Shown: positions 31,651-40,379, numbered from the stretch's first letter. The stretch is DNA of 41,397 nucleotides from Mycobacterium angelicum (GCF_002086155.1 NZ_MVHE01000049.1:1-41397), one strand, 5' to 3'. Numbers and translations: made by a program. The notes: generated by a model from the letters alone, not told the origin.

Positions 31651-32997
31651 CTAATTGGGGTACGTCGCGGCGGCGAGCTCAAGGATCTCCCCACGGTCGG
31701 CCGCCAGGATGAACCCCGACCCGATCGCGCTGTCGAGCGCGGCGGTGAAGCTGTCGAGATATTCCGCGACTCCGCCGGGGTAGAGCCGGGCCACGGTGGC
31801 GGCGTCGAAGGGTTCGCCGGAGCCGAAGATCATGGTCATCACGCTGTCGTGCGCGCCGATGCCGGACGTTCGGGCCACCGGGACGTCCACCCACGGAGTC
31901 CGAACCCCCGCTTGGGCGATTCCGTTCCTGTCGAGAATTGGCTCGGGCGGGAGCTGTGAATGGTCAGGGTCGCCGACTTTGATGGGTGTGGCCGACGGCG
32001 CCGGCTCGCCGCTGGTGACCCAGTTGTTGAGTGCGGAGATGGCCGCCTGCACCACGTAATGGTGTTGTGGCGCGAAATTGATGTAGTGCCCGAGCTGCTG
32101 ACCCATCAGGGTGTTGGTCGGCGCGTAGGCCGCGACGATGGCCTCTAGCGGGGCGAGTCCGGAATCTATTGGCGCGACTTGGATCGTGTAGTTGTCGGCA
32201 TGGGCGGTGCCGGGAATCTCCCACACTCGCAGCCGCTCGCTATCGGGCTGCCTGGCGAAGTAATAACCATGCCGCACCCCGCCCAGCAGGTCGGTTTCGG
32301 TGATCAGCGTGAGCACCGGGACGCGCAGATCGTGCCGATAAGTCACCGCCTCCGGTGACTGCGAGTCGGAGAAAATCGAATCGCCGTCCAGCGGCGCGGC
32401 GCCGGCGAATCGCGAGTGCACCAGGAAACCGTCGTAGCTTTGTGCGTGCGGGTCCACGTCGTTGACGTAGGTGGTCAGAAACATCGCTGATTGGGACTCG
32501 CCCAGCGCGATCACCCGGTGCGGGCTCAGGCCGTCCAGGCCGGTTCGGACAAGTTCGCCGATCTGCGTAAAGATGTCGTAGGAAAACGCGTCGCCCGGGT
32601 GGCTGAGCGACTCGTAGCGGGCCGGATCCTGACTCTTGAGCGACATGTCCATGCCGAGCAGGTTGACGCCGCCGTCCACGCCAACCTTTTGCGCCGAGAC
32701 CGCGACGTAGGCGTACCCGGCGCGAATGATCTCGCGGTGAGCCATCATCCACACGGCCGGAGCGTCGATACCGCCACTGACATTGAGCCATTCGACGAGT
32801 ACCGTGCCGTTGAACCGCGCCGGGTCGGACGGCGTCAGCACCACCATCCGGGTGGTGTAGTCAGCGGTGCCGGGGACCGAGCCGAAGGAGGAGGCGGTTC
32901 CCGAGACGAAGAACTCCTCGGCGACGTAACCGACGTCGTCAATGTCGAACGCGCCCAACAACAAAAGCGGTTTGCCGGGGCGACTGACGTGGGTCAC
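31651..32997 (-). CDS. Alpha/beta hydrolase domain-containing protein
   Basis: This 448-residue protein resembles the actinobacterial alpha/beta hydrolase domain family (Pfam Abhydrolase_10 type). Visible are VLVEWLNVSGGIDAPAVWMM, a nucleophile elbow GESQSA in RVIALGESQSAMFLTTYVND, an acid region TLITETDLLGGV, and a histidine in WEIPGTAHADNY. No signal peptide is evident. The GTG at 32997 overlaps the sigG stop (GTGA), so it is translationally coupled to sigG. In the M. tuberculosis order the gene after sigG is the pirin, so this hydrolase is additional here. Substrate unknown. Confidence 0.83.
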   Translation of the reverse strand: MTHVSRPGKPLLLLGAFDIDDVGYVAEEFFVSGTASSFGSVPGTADYTTRMVVLTPSDPARFNGTVLVEWLNVSGGIDAPAVWMMAHREIIRAGYAYVAVSAQKVGVDGGVNLLGMDMSLKSQDPARYESLSHPGDAFSYDIFTQIGELVRTGLDGLSPHRVIALGESQSAMFLTTYVNDVDPHAQSYDGFLVHSRFAGAAPLDGDSIFSDSQSPEAVTYRHDLRVPVLTLITETDLLGGVRHGYYFARQPDSERLRVWEIPGTAHADNYTIQVAPIDSGLAPLEAIVAAYAPTNTLMGQQLGHYINFAPQHHYVVQAAISALNNWVTSGEPAPSATPIKVGDPDHSQLPPEPILDRNGIAQAGVRTPWVDVPVARTSGIGAHDSVMTMIFGSGEPFDAATVARLYPGGVAEYLDSFTAALDSAIGSGFILAADRGEILELAAATYPN

Positions 32998-34010
32998 AGT
33001 GACTCGGGCAGCCCGAACTTAGCGAACAGTGCGCCGTCGAGGAATGCGACCACATGCGAGACCCGGCCGTTGCACATATCCAGCACGTGCAACTGGAAGG
33101 GCACATGCCGGTCGCCCTGGCGCATGTACATGGCGGCTGCGGGCTGGCCGTTGGCGATCAACGGGAGCATCCGCATATCGCCGGCAGTTTCGGCGGGGCA
33201 CTGCTGGTGAATGAGGGTGATGATGTTGTGCGCCCCTTCGTACCAGCCGGTGAAGGGTGGCATCTCCCAGATGGCCTCGGCGGTGAACAGCTCCACCAGC
33301 CGGTCGATGTCGTAGCTCTCGAAGGCCGCGATGTAGCGGGCCAGCAGGTCTTGGGCTTCGGGTGACTCCGGGGCGGCCAGCCGATCCTCGCTGCTGGGGC
33401 CGACGGACTCCAGCTGGGACCGGGCCCGCTGCAGCAGGCTGTTGACGGCGACCGTGGTGGTGCCGATCGCCTCGGCCACCTCGGCGGCCTTCCACTGCAG
33501 CACGTCGCGCAGTATCAGCACTGCGCGCTGCCGTGGTGAGAGGTGCTGCAGCGCGGCCACGAACGCCAGCCGCACCGATTCCCGCGACCCGACGATCACA
33601 GAGGGATCAGCGGGATCGCCCGAGACGTCCGGTAGCGGCTCCAGCCAGGGCACTTCGGCGCGCTCTACCAGCTCGCCCGTCGGGTCGGAACTGGGCGCCC
33701 CCAGCCCCGTCGGCAACGGCCGGCGCTGCCGGCCTTCCAGCGCGGTCAGGCAGGTGTTGGTGGCGATGCGGTGCAGCCAGGTCCGTACCGACGACTTGCC
33801 CTCGAAGCGGTCGTAGGCCTTCCATGCGCGCAGCAGTGTTTCCTGCACCAGGTCCTCGGCGTCGTGCAGGGACCCGGTCATCCGGTAGCAGTGTGCGAGC
33901 AGTTCACGCCGGTAGGGCTCGGCGTGGGCGGAGAAGTCGCCGCCCAGCTCATCTTGGGAATCTTGTGCGAGCACACTCACCCAAGCGAGCCTACGCAGAG
34001 TCTCTGACAT
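32994..34010 (-). CDS. sigG: ECF-type sigma factor SigG with C-terminal SnoaL-like domain
   Basis: In the 338-residue form, region 2 spans YRRELLAHCYRMTGSLHDAE followed by DLVQETLLRAWKAYDRF. Region 4 spans LQHLSPRQRAVLILRDVLQW then EVAEAIGTTTVAVNSLLQRA. A SnoaL/NTF2-like C-terminal domain follows (FESYDIDRLVELFTAEAIWE, PFTGWYEG). Such extended ECF factors use the C-terminal domain rather than a separate anti-sigma factor for control. The start is uncertain: ATG 34010, GTG 33980 and ATG 34094 are all in frame. The last would overlap the divergent lipase gene by 53 bp. Position matches Rv0182c. Confidence 0.88.
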   Translation of the reverse strand: MSETLRRLAWVSVLAQDSQDELGGDFSAHAEPYRRELLAHCYRMTGSLHDAEDLVQETLLRAWKAYDRFEGKSSVRTWLHRIATNTCLTALEGRQRRPLPTGLGAPSSDPTGELVERAEVPWLEPLPDVSGDPADPSVIVGSRESVRLAFVAALQHLSPRQRAVLILRDVLQWKAAEVAEAIGTTTVAVNSLLQRARSQLESVGPSSEDRLAAPESPEAQDLLARYIAAFESYDIDRLVELFTAEAIWEMPPFTGWYEGAHNIITLIHQQCPAETAGDMRMLPLIANGQPAAAMYMRQGDRHVPFQLHVLDMCNGRVSHVVAFLDGALFAKFGLPESL

Positions 34011-34041
34011 TCCCCGCGCAGGAGCCATTACGCTGCCGGTA

Positions 34042-34881
34042 ATGAGTACCACCCGCACGGAAGGAACGTTCGACGGTGTCGGCGGGGTGGACATCGTCTA
34101 CGACGTCTGGACACCCGATACGCCGCCGAAGGCGGTAGTCGTGCTGGCACACGGTCTGGGCGAGCACGCGCGCCGCTACGACCACGTCGTTGCACGGTTG
34201 GCCGAGGCCGGGCTGGTGACCTACGCACTCGACCACCGCGGCCACGGCCGGTCCGGCGGTAAACGAGTGGTGGTGCGCGACATCACCGAGTTCACCGGCG
34301 ACTTCGACACCCTGGTCGGGATCGCCTCGCGCGCCCACCCCGGTCTGAAGCGCATCGTGCTCGGGCACAGCATGGGTGGCGGCATCGTCTTCGCCTACGG
34401 CGTGGAGCGCCCGGACAACTATGACCTGATGGTGCTGTCGGCGCCGGCGGTGGCCGCACAGGACCTGGTGAATCCGGTGGTGGCGCTGGCCGCCAAGGTT
34501 CTGGGCGTCGTCGTGCCTGGCTTACCGGTGCAGGAACTCGAATTGACCGCCATATCGCGTGACCCCGAGGTGGTGGAGGCCTACAACAACGACCCGCTGG
34601 TCTACCACGGCCGCGTGCCGGCCGGACTGGGTCGCGCGCTGCTGCAGGTCGGCGAGACCATGCCGCGACGCGCACCGGCCCTGACGGCGCCGCTGCTGGT
34701 GGTGCACGGTACCGCCGACCGGCTGATCCCGATCGGTGGCAGCCGCAAGCTGGTCGAGTGCGTGGGATCCACCGACGTCACGCTGAAGGAATATCCCGAG
34801 CTGTACCACGAGGTCTTCAACGAGCCGGAGCGCGACCTGGTGCTCGACGACGTGGTGGGGTGGATCGGCAAGCGGCTGTAA
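34042..34881 (+). CDS. Monoacylglycerol lipase (Rv0183-like)
   Basis: This 279-residue alpha/beta hydrolase has the monoacylglycerol lipase pattern: VLAHGLGEHARRYDHVV, the nucleophile GHSMGG (Ser110), an acid Asp in VVHGTADRLIPIGGS and a His in YPELYHEVFNEPERD. Rv0183 of M. tuberculosis hydrolyses monoacylglycerols and is thought to act on host lipids near the cell wall. No signal peptide is visible here. The ATG at 34042 is divergent from sigG. The length and Ser position agree with the characterised enzyme as remembered. Confidence 0.93.
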   Translation: MSTTRTEGTFDGVGGVDIVYDVWTPDTPPKAVVVLAHGLGEHARRYDHVVARLAEAGLVTYALDHRGHGRSGGKRVVVRDITEFTGDFDTLVGIASRAHPGLKRIVLGHSMGGGIVFAYGVERPDNYDLMVLSAPAVAAQDLVNPVVALAAKVLGVVVPGLPVQELELTAISRDPEVVEAYNNDPLVYHGRVPAGLGRALLQVGETMPRRAPALTAPLLVVHGTADRLIPIGGSRKLVECVGSTDVTLKEYPELYHEVFNEPERDLVLDDVVGWIGKRL

Positions 34882-34916
34882 CTTCCGATGTCGTATCCCT
34901 TGGGTACTTTGGCGCC

Positions 34917-35666
34917 ATGACCGACGACAAGATGCTGTCCCGCATTGCCGCGCTGCTGCGTCAGGCCGAAGGCACCGACAACCAGCACGAGTCCGATGCG
35001 TTCCTGAGCGCGGCGCAACGGTTGGCCACGGCGGCGTCCATAGATCTGGCCGTGGCCCGCTCCCACTCCGCCCAACGCTCAGCGGCCCAAGCCCCAACGC
35101 AGCGCACCATCACCATCGGCGCGGCGGGCACCCGCGGGTTGCGGACCTACGTACAGCTTTTCGTGCTCATCGCATCGGCCAACGATGTGCGCTGCGACGT
35201 GGCCTCGAACTCGACGTTCGTCTATGCCTACGGGTTCAGCGAGGACATCGACGCCAGCCACGCGCTGTACGCCAGCCTGGTGGTGCAGATGGTGCGGGCC
35301 TCGGACGCCTACCTGGCCTCGGGTGCGCACCGGCCGACACCGACCATCACCGCCCGGCTCAATTTCCAGCTGGCGTTCGGGGTTCGGGTGGGGCAGCGGC
35401 TGGCCGAGGCCCGCGAGCAGACGCGGCGCGAGGTCACCAAGGACCGGGGCCGCGCGCCGGGCACCGCTATTGCGTTGCGGGACAAAGAGGTCGAGCTGCG
35501 CGACCACTATCGCAGCGCATCGAAGGCACGCGGTACCTGGCAAGCCAACCGGGCCACCGCGGGGTATTCGTCGGCGGCGCGGCGCGCGGGCGACCGGGCC
35601 GGCAAGCAGGCGCGGCTCGGTAACAGTGCCGCGCTGCCCGGGGCGCGGGCCGCGCTGGGCCGGTGA
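34917..35666 (+). CDS. DUF2786 domain-containing protein (Rv0184-like)
   Basis: This 249-residue basic soluble protein opens with the DUF2786 segment (MLSRIAALLRQAEGTDNQHE, FLSAAQRLATAASIDL), predicted to be a helical domain. A mixed middle region and a long Arg/Ala-rich C-terminus (about 170-249) follow. Function is unknown; the charge would allow nucleic acid contact, which is speculation. ATG at 34917 is 35 bp after the lipase. Its stop overlaps the next GTG (GTGA). Confidence 0.87.
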   Translation: MTDDKMLSRIAALLRQAEGTDNQHESDAFLSAAQRLATAASIDLAVARSHSAQRSAAQAPTQRTITIGAAGTRGLRTYVQLFVLIASANDVRCDVASNSTFVYAYGFSEDIDASHALYASLVVQMVRASDAYLASGAHRPTPTITARLNFQLAFGVRVGQRLAEAREQTRREVTKDRGRAPGTAIALRDKEVELRDHYRSASKARGTWQANRATAGYSSAARRAGDRAGKQARLGNSAALPGARAALGR

Positions 35667-36181
35667 CGCAGGCCGAGACGCCTCGGGATGCCCAGCGCGC
35701 CAAGGTGTATGCGGCCGAGGAATTCGTGCGCACCTTATTCGATCGCGCCGCCGAACACGGCTCACCGGCGGTGGAGTTCTTCGGCACCCAGTTGACGCTG
35801 CCACCGGAGGGGCGGTTCGCGTCGGTGGACTCCGTGCAGCGCTATGTCGACGACGTGCTCGCGCTGCCGGCCGTGCGGGAGGAATGGCCGCAGGTGGCTC
35901 CGCTGCGGGTGCGTGCGCGCCGGGCCGCCACCGCCGCACACTACGAAAACCGTGATGGCACCGGCATAATCGCGGTCCCCGACCGGAGCACCGCCGATTG
36001 GGCGATGCGAGAGCTGGTGGTACTGCACGAAGTGGCGCATCATCTGTGCCAGGTCCCGCCACCGCACGGGCCGCAGTTCGTGGCGACGATCTGTACGTTG
36101 ACGGAGTTGGTGATGGGACCCGAGCTGGGCCACGTGTTGCGCGTCGTATATGCGAAAGAGGGTGTGCGGTGGGCGACCTAG
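35663..36181 (+). CDS. TIGR04338-type metallohydrolase (Rv0185-like)
   Basis: This 172-residue protein has a zincin-type HExxH motif in VVLHEVAHHLCQ (about residues 117-128), with a following PHGPQFVATICTLTELVMG that can supply a further ligand. This layout fits the small putative metallohydrolase family next to DUF2786 genes in actinobacteria. No signal peptide is seen. GTG at 35663 overlaps the previous stop. The 3' end overlaps the bglS start by 13 bp. Substrate unknown. Confidence 0.87.
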   Translation: MTQAETPRDAQRAKVYAAEEFVRTLFDRAAEHGSPAVEFFGTQLTLPPEGRFASVDSVQRYVDDVLALPAVREEWPQVAPLRVRARRAATAAHYENRDGTGIIAVPDRSTADWAMRELVVLHEVAHHLCQVPPPHGPQFVATICTLTELVMGPELGHVLRVVYAKEGVRWAT

Positions 36182-38391
36182 ACGCCGACGATGCGGGCCG
36201 CACGGCGGCCCGAGGAGAAGGCGGCCAATCGAGCACCGACGCCGACGATGCGGGCCGCATGGCGGCCCGAGGAGAAGGCGGCCAATCGAGCACGCCCGCC
36301 GACGATGCTGACGCCCGGGCCCGCGAAGTCGAGGCCCGAATGACCGACGACGAGCGGTTCACACTGCTGCTCGGCGTGATGGGGATGGGCGAACTGTGGC
36401 CGCTGCACGACGAGCGCATTCCGCAGGGCACCCCGATGAGCGCCGGATACGTGCCCGGGGTGCCCCGGCTCGGTGTGCCGGCACTGTTGATGAGCGACGC
36501 CAGCCTCGGTGTCACCAACCCCGGTTTCCGGCCGGGCGACACGGCCACCGCCCTGCCGGCCAGCCTGGCGCTGGCCGCCAGCTTCAACCCCGCGCTGGCG
36601 CGCGCCTCGGGCCGGGCGATCGGCCGGGAGGCGCGCAGCCGCGGATTCAACGTGCTGCTGGCCGGCGGCATCAATCTGGCCCGCGATCCGCGCAATGGCC
36701 GCAACTTCGAATACCTTTCCGAGGACCCGCTTTTGAGCGCGGTCATGGCCGCCGAATCGATCAACGGCATACAGCAGGAAGGTGTCATCTCGACCGCCAA
36801 GCACTATTCGCTGAACTGTAACGAGACCAACCGGCACTGGCTAAACGCGATCATCGATCCCGATGCGCACCGCGAATCCGACCTGCTGGCCTTCGAGATC
36901 GCCATCGAGCGCGCGCAACCGGGCGCGGTGATGACGGCATACAACAAGATCAACGGCGAATATGCCGCCGCGAACGCCGGGCTGATCGGTGGCGTACTGA
37001 AAGGCGCCTGGGGATACCGCGGCTGGACCATGTCCGATTGGGGTGGGACGCCAGGCTGGGAGTGTGCGGTCGCCGGCCTGGACCAGGAATGCGGCGCGCA
37101 GATCGACGCCCTGTTATGGCAGTCGGAGGCATTCGGCGAGGCGTTGCGCGACGCCTACCGCGACGGCGGGCTATCCAAAGAGCGCCTGTCCGATATGGTC
37201 CGTCGAATTCTGCGGTCGGTGTTCGCGATCGGAATCGACCGCTGGGATGCCGCCCCGGCACCGGATATGGCTGCGCATAACGACATTGCGCTACAGATCG
37301 CGCGGCAGGGAATCGTGCTGCTGCAGAATCGCGGCGCGCTGCCCATCGCGCCGTCCGCGCGGATCGCGGTCATCGGCGGCTACGCGCAGCGCGGGGTGCC
37401 GACCGGCTGTGGTTCCAGCGCCGTCGTGCCGCCCGGCGGCTATGCGGAGGTGATTCCCATCGGCGGGCCCGGGCTGGCGGGCGGACTGCGCAACCTTTAC
37501 CTGCTGCCGTCGAGCCCGCTGGATGAGCTGCGAAAGCTGTTGCCACACAGTCAGATCGAGTTCGACCCCGGGATCAGTCCGGGCGAGGCGGTGCTGGCGG
37601 CGCGACGGGCGGAGCTGGTGATCGTCTTCGCGGTACGCGTGGAAGCCGAGGGCGCCGACATCCCCGATCTGTCGCTGCCGTGGGGCCAGGATGCGATGAT
37701 CGCCGCCGTGGCCGCGGCCAATCCGAATACCGTTGTGGTGCTCGAGACCGGCAACCCGGTCGACATGCCCTGGCGGGACATGGTGAACGCGATCGTGCAG
37801 GCGTGGTATCCGGGCCAGTCCGGAGGTCGGGCGATCGCGGAAATCCTTGTCGGACAAGTCAATCCGTCCGGTCGGCTACCGATCACCTTCCCGGTGGATC
37901 TAGCTCAGACGCCGCGGCCGGTGCTGCCCGATCTCGGTGCCCAGTGGGGCACCGCAACCAGCATCGAATACTCCGAAGGCGCGGAAGTCGGCTACCGCTG
38001 GTTCGCGCGAACGGGCCAGGACCCGATGTTCGCGTTCGGTCACGGCATGTCCTACACCAGCTTCGAGTACCACGACCTGACGGTCACTGGCGGCGACACC
38101 GTCAGCGCGAGCTTTACCGTGGTCAACACCGGCGATCGGGCCGGCGCCGATGTCCCGCAGCTGCATCTGACCGAACCCCGGTCGCGCCTGCTGGGATTCG
38201 AGCGGGTCGAGCTGGATCCCGGCGAGACCCGTCGCGTGGCGATCGAGGCCGATCCGCGACTGCTTGCCCGCTACTACGACGGAAGCTGGCGGATCGAGCC
38301 GGGGACTTATCGGGTTGCGGTGGGCGCATCGGCGGCCGATTTTGCACTGGTGGCCGAGGCCGAGTTGGCCGGTCGCGCGTTCGGGCGGTGA
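36169..38391 (+). CDS. bglS: Glycoside hydrolase family 3 beta-glucosidase (BglS)
   Basis: This 740-residue GH3 enzyme has an N-terminal barrel with STAKHYSLN and the nucleophile aspartate in GWTMSDWGG (about residue 288). The alpha/beta sandwich follows (GIVLLQNRGALPI, VRVEAEGADIPDLSLPWGQD), then a C-terminal fibronectin-III-like domain (SYTSFEYHDLTVTGG, FTVVNTGDRAGADVPQLHL). It removes terminal beta-linked sugars. No signal peptide is evident. The GTG at 36169 is inside the end of the previous gene. The first 60 residues include a duplicated 19-residue segment outside the GH3 fold. A later start, such as the ATG at 36340, would avoid the repeat. Confidence 0.9.
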   Translation: MGDLDADDAGRTAARGEGGQSSTDADDAGRMAARGEGGQSSTPADDADARAREVEARMTDDERFTLLLGVMGMGELWPLHDERIPQGTPMSAGYVPGVPRLGVPALLMSDASLGVTNPGFRPGDTATALPASLALAASFNPALARASGRAIGREARSRGFNVLLAGGINLARDPRNGRNFEYLSEDPLLSAVMAAESINGIQQEGVISTAKHYSLNCNETNRHWLNAIIDPDAHRESDLLAFEIAIERAQPGAVMTAYNKINGEYAAANAGLIGGVLKGAWGYRGWTMSDWGGTPGWECAVAGLDQECGAQIDALLWQSEAFGEALRDAYRDGGLSKERLSDMVRRILRSVFAIGIDRWDAAPAPDMAAHNDIALQIARQGIVLLQNRGALPIAPSARIAVIGGYAQRGVPTGCGSSAVVPPGGYAEVIPIGGPGLAGGLRNLYLLPSSPLDELRKLLPHSQIEFDPGISPGEAVLAARRAELVIVFAVRVEAEGADIPDLSLPWGQDAMIAAVAAANPNTVVVLETGNPVDMPWRDMVNAIVQAWYPGQSGGRAIAEILVGQVNPSGRLPITFPVDLAQTPRPVLPDLGAQWGTATSIEYSEGAEVGYRWFARTGQDPMFAFGHGMSYTSFEYHDLTVTGGDTVSASFTVVNTGDRAGADVPQLHLTEPRSRLLGFERVELDPGETRRVAIEADPRLLARYYDGSWRIEPGTYRVAVGASAADFALVAEAELAGRAFGR
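36181..36294 (+). repeat. 57-bp in-frame tandem duplication at the bglS 5' end
   Basis: Two adjacent 57-bp units (36181-36237 and 36238-36294) differ at two positions only, and a third, degraded start (GCCGACGATG) follows at about 36298. Each unit encodes 19 residues starting DADDAGR and ending GGQSST. The high identity suggests a recent duplication. Confidence 0.92.
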
Positions 38392-38413
38392 CACGCACGA
38401 CCGGCCGTCGGGC

Positions 38414-38575
38414 TCACTCGACCGGGACCAGTTCCTCGCCGCAGGCGCACTGGTAGGTCTGTCCTTCTGAGGGGCAGTGGCATTCGTGCTCGATGCGAAC
38501 GCGACAGCCGCAGCCTTCGTGGCCGCAGGTCAGCAGGGTTCCGGCTTCATAGTTCGTCATGTTTGTCACCTTCAT
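38414..38575 (-). CDS. mymT: MymT, copper-binding metallothionein
   Basis: This 53-residue Cys-rich protein begins with NYEAGTLLTCGHEGCGCRVR and ends in CACGEELVPVE. Seven Cys (17, 22, 24, 32, 34, 43, 45) are arranged largely as CxC pairs. It closely matches M. tuberculosis MymT (Rv0186A), which binds several Cu(I) ions in a solvent-shielded core and protects against copper. ATG at 38575 is chosen; ATG at 38560 is also in frame. It lies between bglS and the O-methyltransferase, as in M. tuberculosis, and is preceded by a copper-type operator. Confidence 0.93.
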   Translation of the reverse strand: MKVTNMTNYEAGTLLTCGHEGCGCRVRIEHECHCPSEGQTYQCACGEELVPVE

Positions 38576-38617
38576 CTCTGCGTGGGACGCAAGTCCCGGT
38601 TGGCAATTCCACTTCCG

Positions 38618-38637
38618 ACTATACCCCATACGGGTAT
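38618..38637 (-). promoter_or_regulatory. RicR-type copper operator overlapping the mymT -10 element
   Basis: ATACCC-CATAC-GGGTAT (38621-38637) is a perfect 6-bp inverted repeat with a 5-bp spacer. It matches, as I recall it, the palindrome shared by RicR-regulated promoters, including mymT. A TATAGT hexamer on the minus strand (38623-38618) overlaps it and could be the mymT -10 element, about 43 bp from the start codon. Binding here would block transcription until Cu(I) releases the repressor. Confidence 0.75.
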
Positions 38638-38687
38638 CTGGTAAAAGGGGGGTGGGTCGGATATGCCCGCGGCGTAGCGTTTCGGGC

Positions 38688-39392
38688 ATGTCCGGCGAAT
38701 CAGCTTCCGTACCTTCTCCGAAGGATGTCGATGAGTTTCTCGACGCCACACTGCTGGGCGAGGACCCGGCGTTGTCCGCGGCGCTGCAGTCCAGCGACGA
38801 AGCCGGCTTGCCGCGCATCGCCGTATCGGCGCAGCAAGGCAAGTTCCTGAGCCTGCTGGCCGGGGCGATGCAGGCGCGGCGCATCCTCGAGATCGGCACG
38901 CTGGGCGGTTTTTCCACCATCTGGCTGGCCCGCGGCGCGGGCCCGCAGGGCCGGGTGGTGACGCTGGAATACGAGCCCAAGCACGCCGAGGTCGCGCGGG
39001 TGAACCTGCAGCGCGCCGGGGTGGCCGATCGGGTGCAGGTGGTGGTCGGCGCGGCGCTGGACACCTTGCCGACGGTGACCGGTGACCCGTTCGACCTGAT
39101 ATTCATCGACGCCGACAAGGAGAACAACCTCGCCTACCTGGAGTGGGCGGTCCGGTTGGCTCGTCCCGGCGGGGTGATCGTGGTGGACAACGTCATTCGC
39201 AACGGCCGGGTGCTACTCGAGACCGACCTAGAGACCGGCCTAGCGACCGACCTGGCGACCGACCGAGCCAAGGTGGCCGCGACGCGGCAGACGCTGCAGG
39301 TGATGGGTTCGCATTCCCGCCTGGACACCGCGGCGATTCAGACGGTTGGAGTCAAGGGCTGGGACGGGTTCGCGATCGCGACGGTGAAGTAG
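38688..39392 (+). CDS. SAM-dependent O-methyltransferase (Rv0187-like)
   Basis: This 234-residue class I methyltransferase of the CCoAMT/COMT-like family has the SAM-binding motif ILEIGTLGGFSTIWLARG, VTLEYEPKHAEVARVNLQRA, and the metal-binding region LIFIDADKENNLAYLEW. VIVVDNVIRNGRV follows. It methylates a catechol-type hydroxyl in family members; the substrate here is unknown. ATG at 38688 is chosen; an extension to 38559 would cross the mymT promoter and was rejected. A DLETGL/DLATDL pseudo-repeat lies near residue 180. Its end overlaps the convergent flavoprotein gene by 41 bp. Confidence 0.93.
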   Translation: MSGESASVPSPKDVDEFLDATLLGEDPALSAALQSSDEAGLPRIAVSAQQGKFLSLLAGAMQARRILEIGTLGGFSTIWLARGAGPQGRVVTLEYEPKHAEVARVNLQRAGVADRVQVVVGAALDTLPTVTGDPFDLIFIDADKENNLAYLEWAVRLARPGGVIVVDNVIRNGRVLLETDLETGLATDLATDRAKVAATRQTLQVMGSHSRLDTAAIQTVGVKGWDGFAIATVK

Positions 39393-40368
39393 GGCTCAGG
39401 TCTGCGACGGCCTGGGCGGCCGACGTGATCTCGTGCAGGCGCAGCGCGCTTTCACCGGCATACAGCGCGGCGCGCTCCACCCAGGAATCGGGCATGGTCG
39501 CAAGCAGCGCCGCCGGGGTGAAGACCGGCAGCCGCGGGGACTGCAGCCCCACCAGCTTGCCGGGATCCAGGTAGCCGAGCGCCGACAGCGGCCCGCTGGC
39601 CACATTCACCGCGGCCGGCAAGGCCTTGGCCCAGCCGTCGTCGCGGCACCACCGGCGGGTGGCATCGTTGGGCAGCACCCGATGTCTAAGCGGCCAGCTG
39701 ACGCCGAACAGATTGGTCTCGATCGTCTTGTCCGCCTGCGCAACTCGTTGCTGGTAGGCACGGTTGGCGTTGGCCTCGTGGGTGAGCAGGAAACGGGTTC
39801 CGGCGATGACACCGCTGGCCCCGGCGGCCAGGGCGGCCTCGGTATCGGCGGCGGTGGCGATGCCACCGGCGAGCAACACCGGCCGGTCGCCCGCGACGGC
39901 CAGGGCCCGGGGCAGAAAGTCCGGGGCCGCCGCGGTTCCGACGAGATGCCCACCCGCCTCCCGGCCCTGGGCGATCAAACCGTCGGCGCCGGCGGCGATG
40001 GCACCGCGCGCCTGCTCTACGGTCCCGACCATCACGAAGACGAATGCCCCGGCCTCGCGCAGCTGTTCGGCCAGTCCGCGCGGCTCGCCGAAAGCCAGCA
40101 CGACGACGTCGACGCGGGCCTGCACGCAGACCGCGACATGCCGGCGAGTGGTGAAGGGCAGCAGCAGGTTCACCGCCACCGCGCGCCCGGGCGCATCGGC
40201 GCGCATTTGGTCGATCGCGGCGCGCAGTTGGCGTGGCGTGACCAGTCCGAGCGTGCCCAGGCCGCCGGCGTTGGCGACGGCGGCCGCCAGCGGTGCACCG
40301 GCCAGGCCGCCGCCCATACCTGCTTGGCCGACCGGAACGTCGAGCCGCAGCCGGTCGAGAAGGTCCAT
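39352..40368 (-). CDS. Nitronate monooxygenase-like FMN oxidoreductase
   Basis: This 338-residue TIM-barrel flavoprotein has GQAGMGGGLAGAPLAAAVAN near the start, VVVLAFGEP, the family motif AQGREAGGH and the phosphate-binding loop PVLLAGGIATAADTEAALAA. It also has AGTRFLLTHEANANRAYQQR. It belongs to the 2-nitropropane dioxygenase/NMO group, which includes enoyl reductase relatives. The true substrate is unknown. ATG at 40368. The last 15 residues, rich in Ser, Pro and Arg, are read antisense to the methyltransferase end and look like a run-on tail. Confidence 0.9.
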   Translation of the reverse strand: MDLLDRLRLDVPVGQAGMGGGLAGAPLAAAVANAGGLGTLGLVTPRQLRAAIDQMRADAPGRAVAVNLLLPFTTRRHVAVCVQARVDVVVLAFGEPRGLAEQLREAGAFVFVMVGTVEQARGAIAAGADGLIAQGREAGGHLVGTAAAPDFLPRALAVAGDRPVLLAGGIATAADTEAALAAGASGVIAGTRFLLTHEANANRAYQQRVAQADKTIETNLFGVSWPLRHRVLPNDATRRWCRDDGWAKALPAAVNVASGPLSALGYLDPGKLVGLQSPRLPVFTPAALLATMPDSWVERAALYAGESALRLHEITSAAQAVADLSPTSPSRSRTRPSP

Positions 40369-40379
40369 CGCTATCGAGG

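Noticed and set aside
38559..38687. An N-terminal extension of the O-methyltransferase
   Set aside because: It would run through the mymT promoter and operator; the ATG at 38688 fits the family length.
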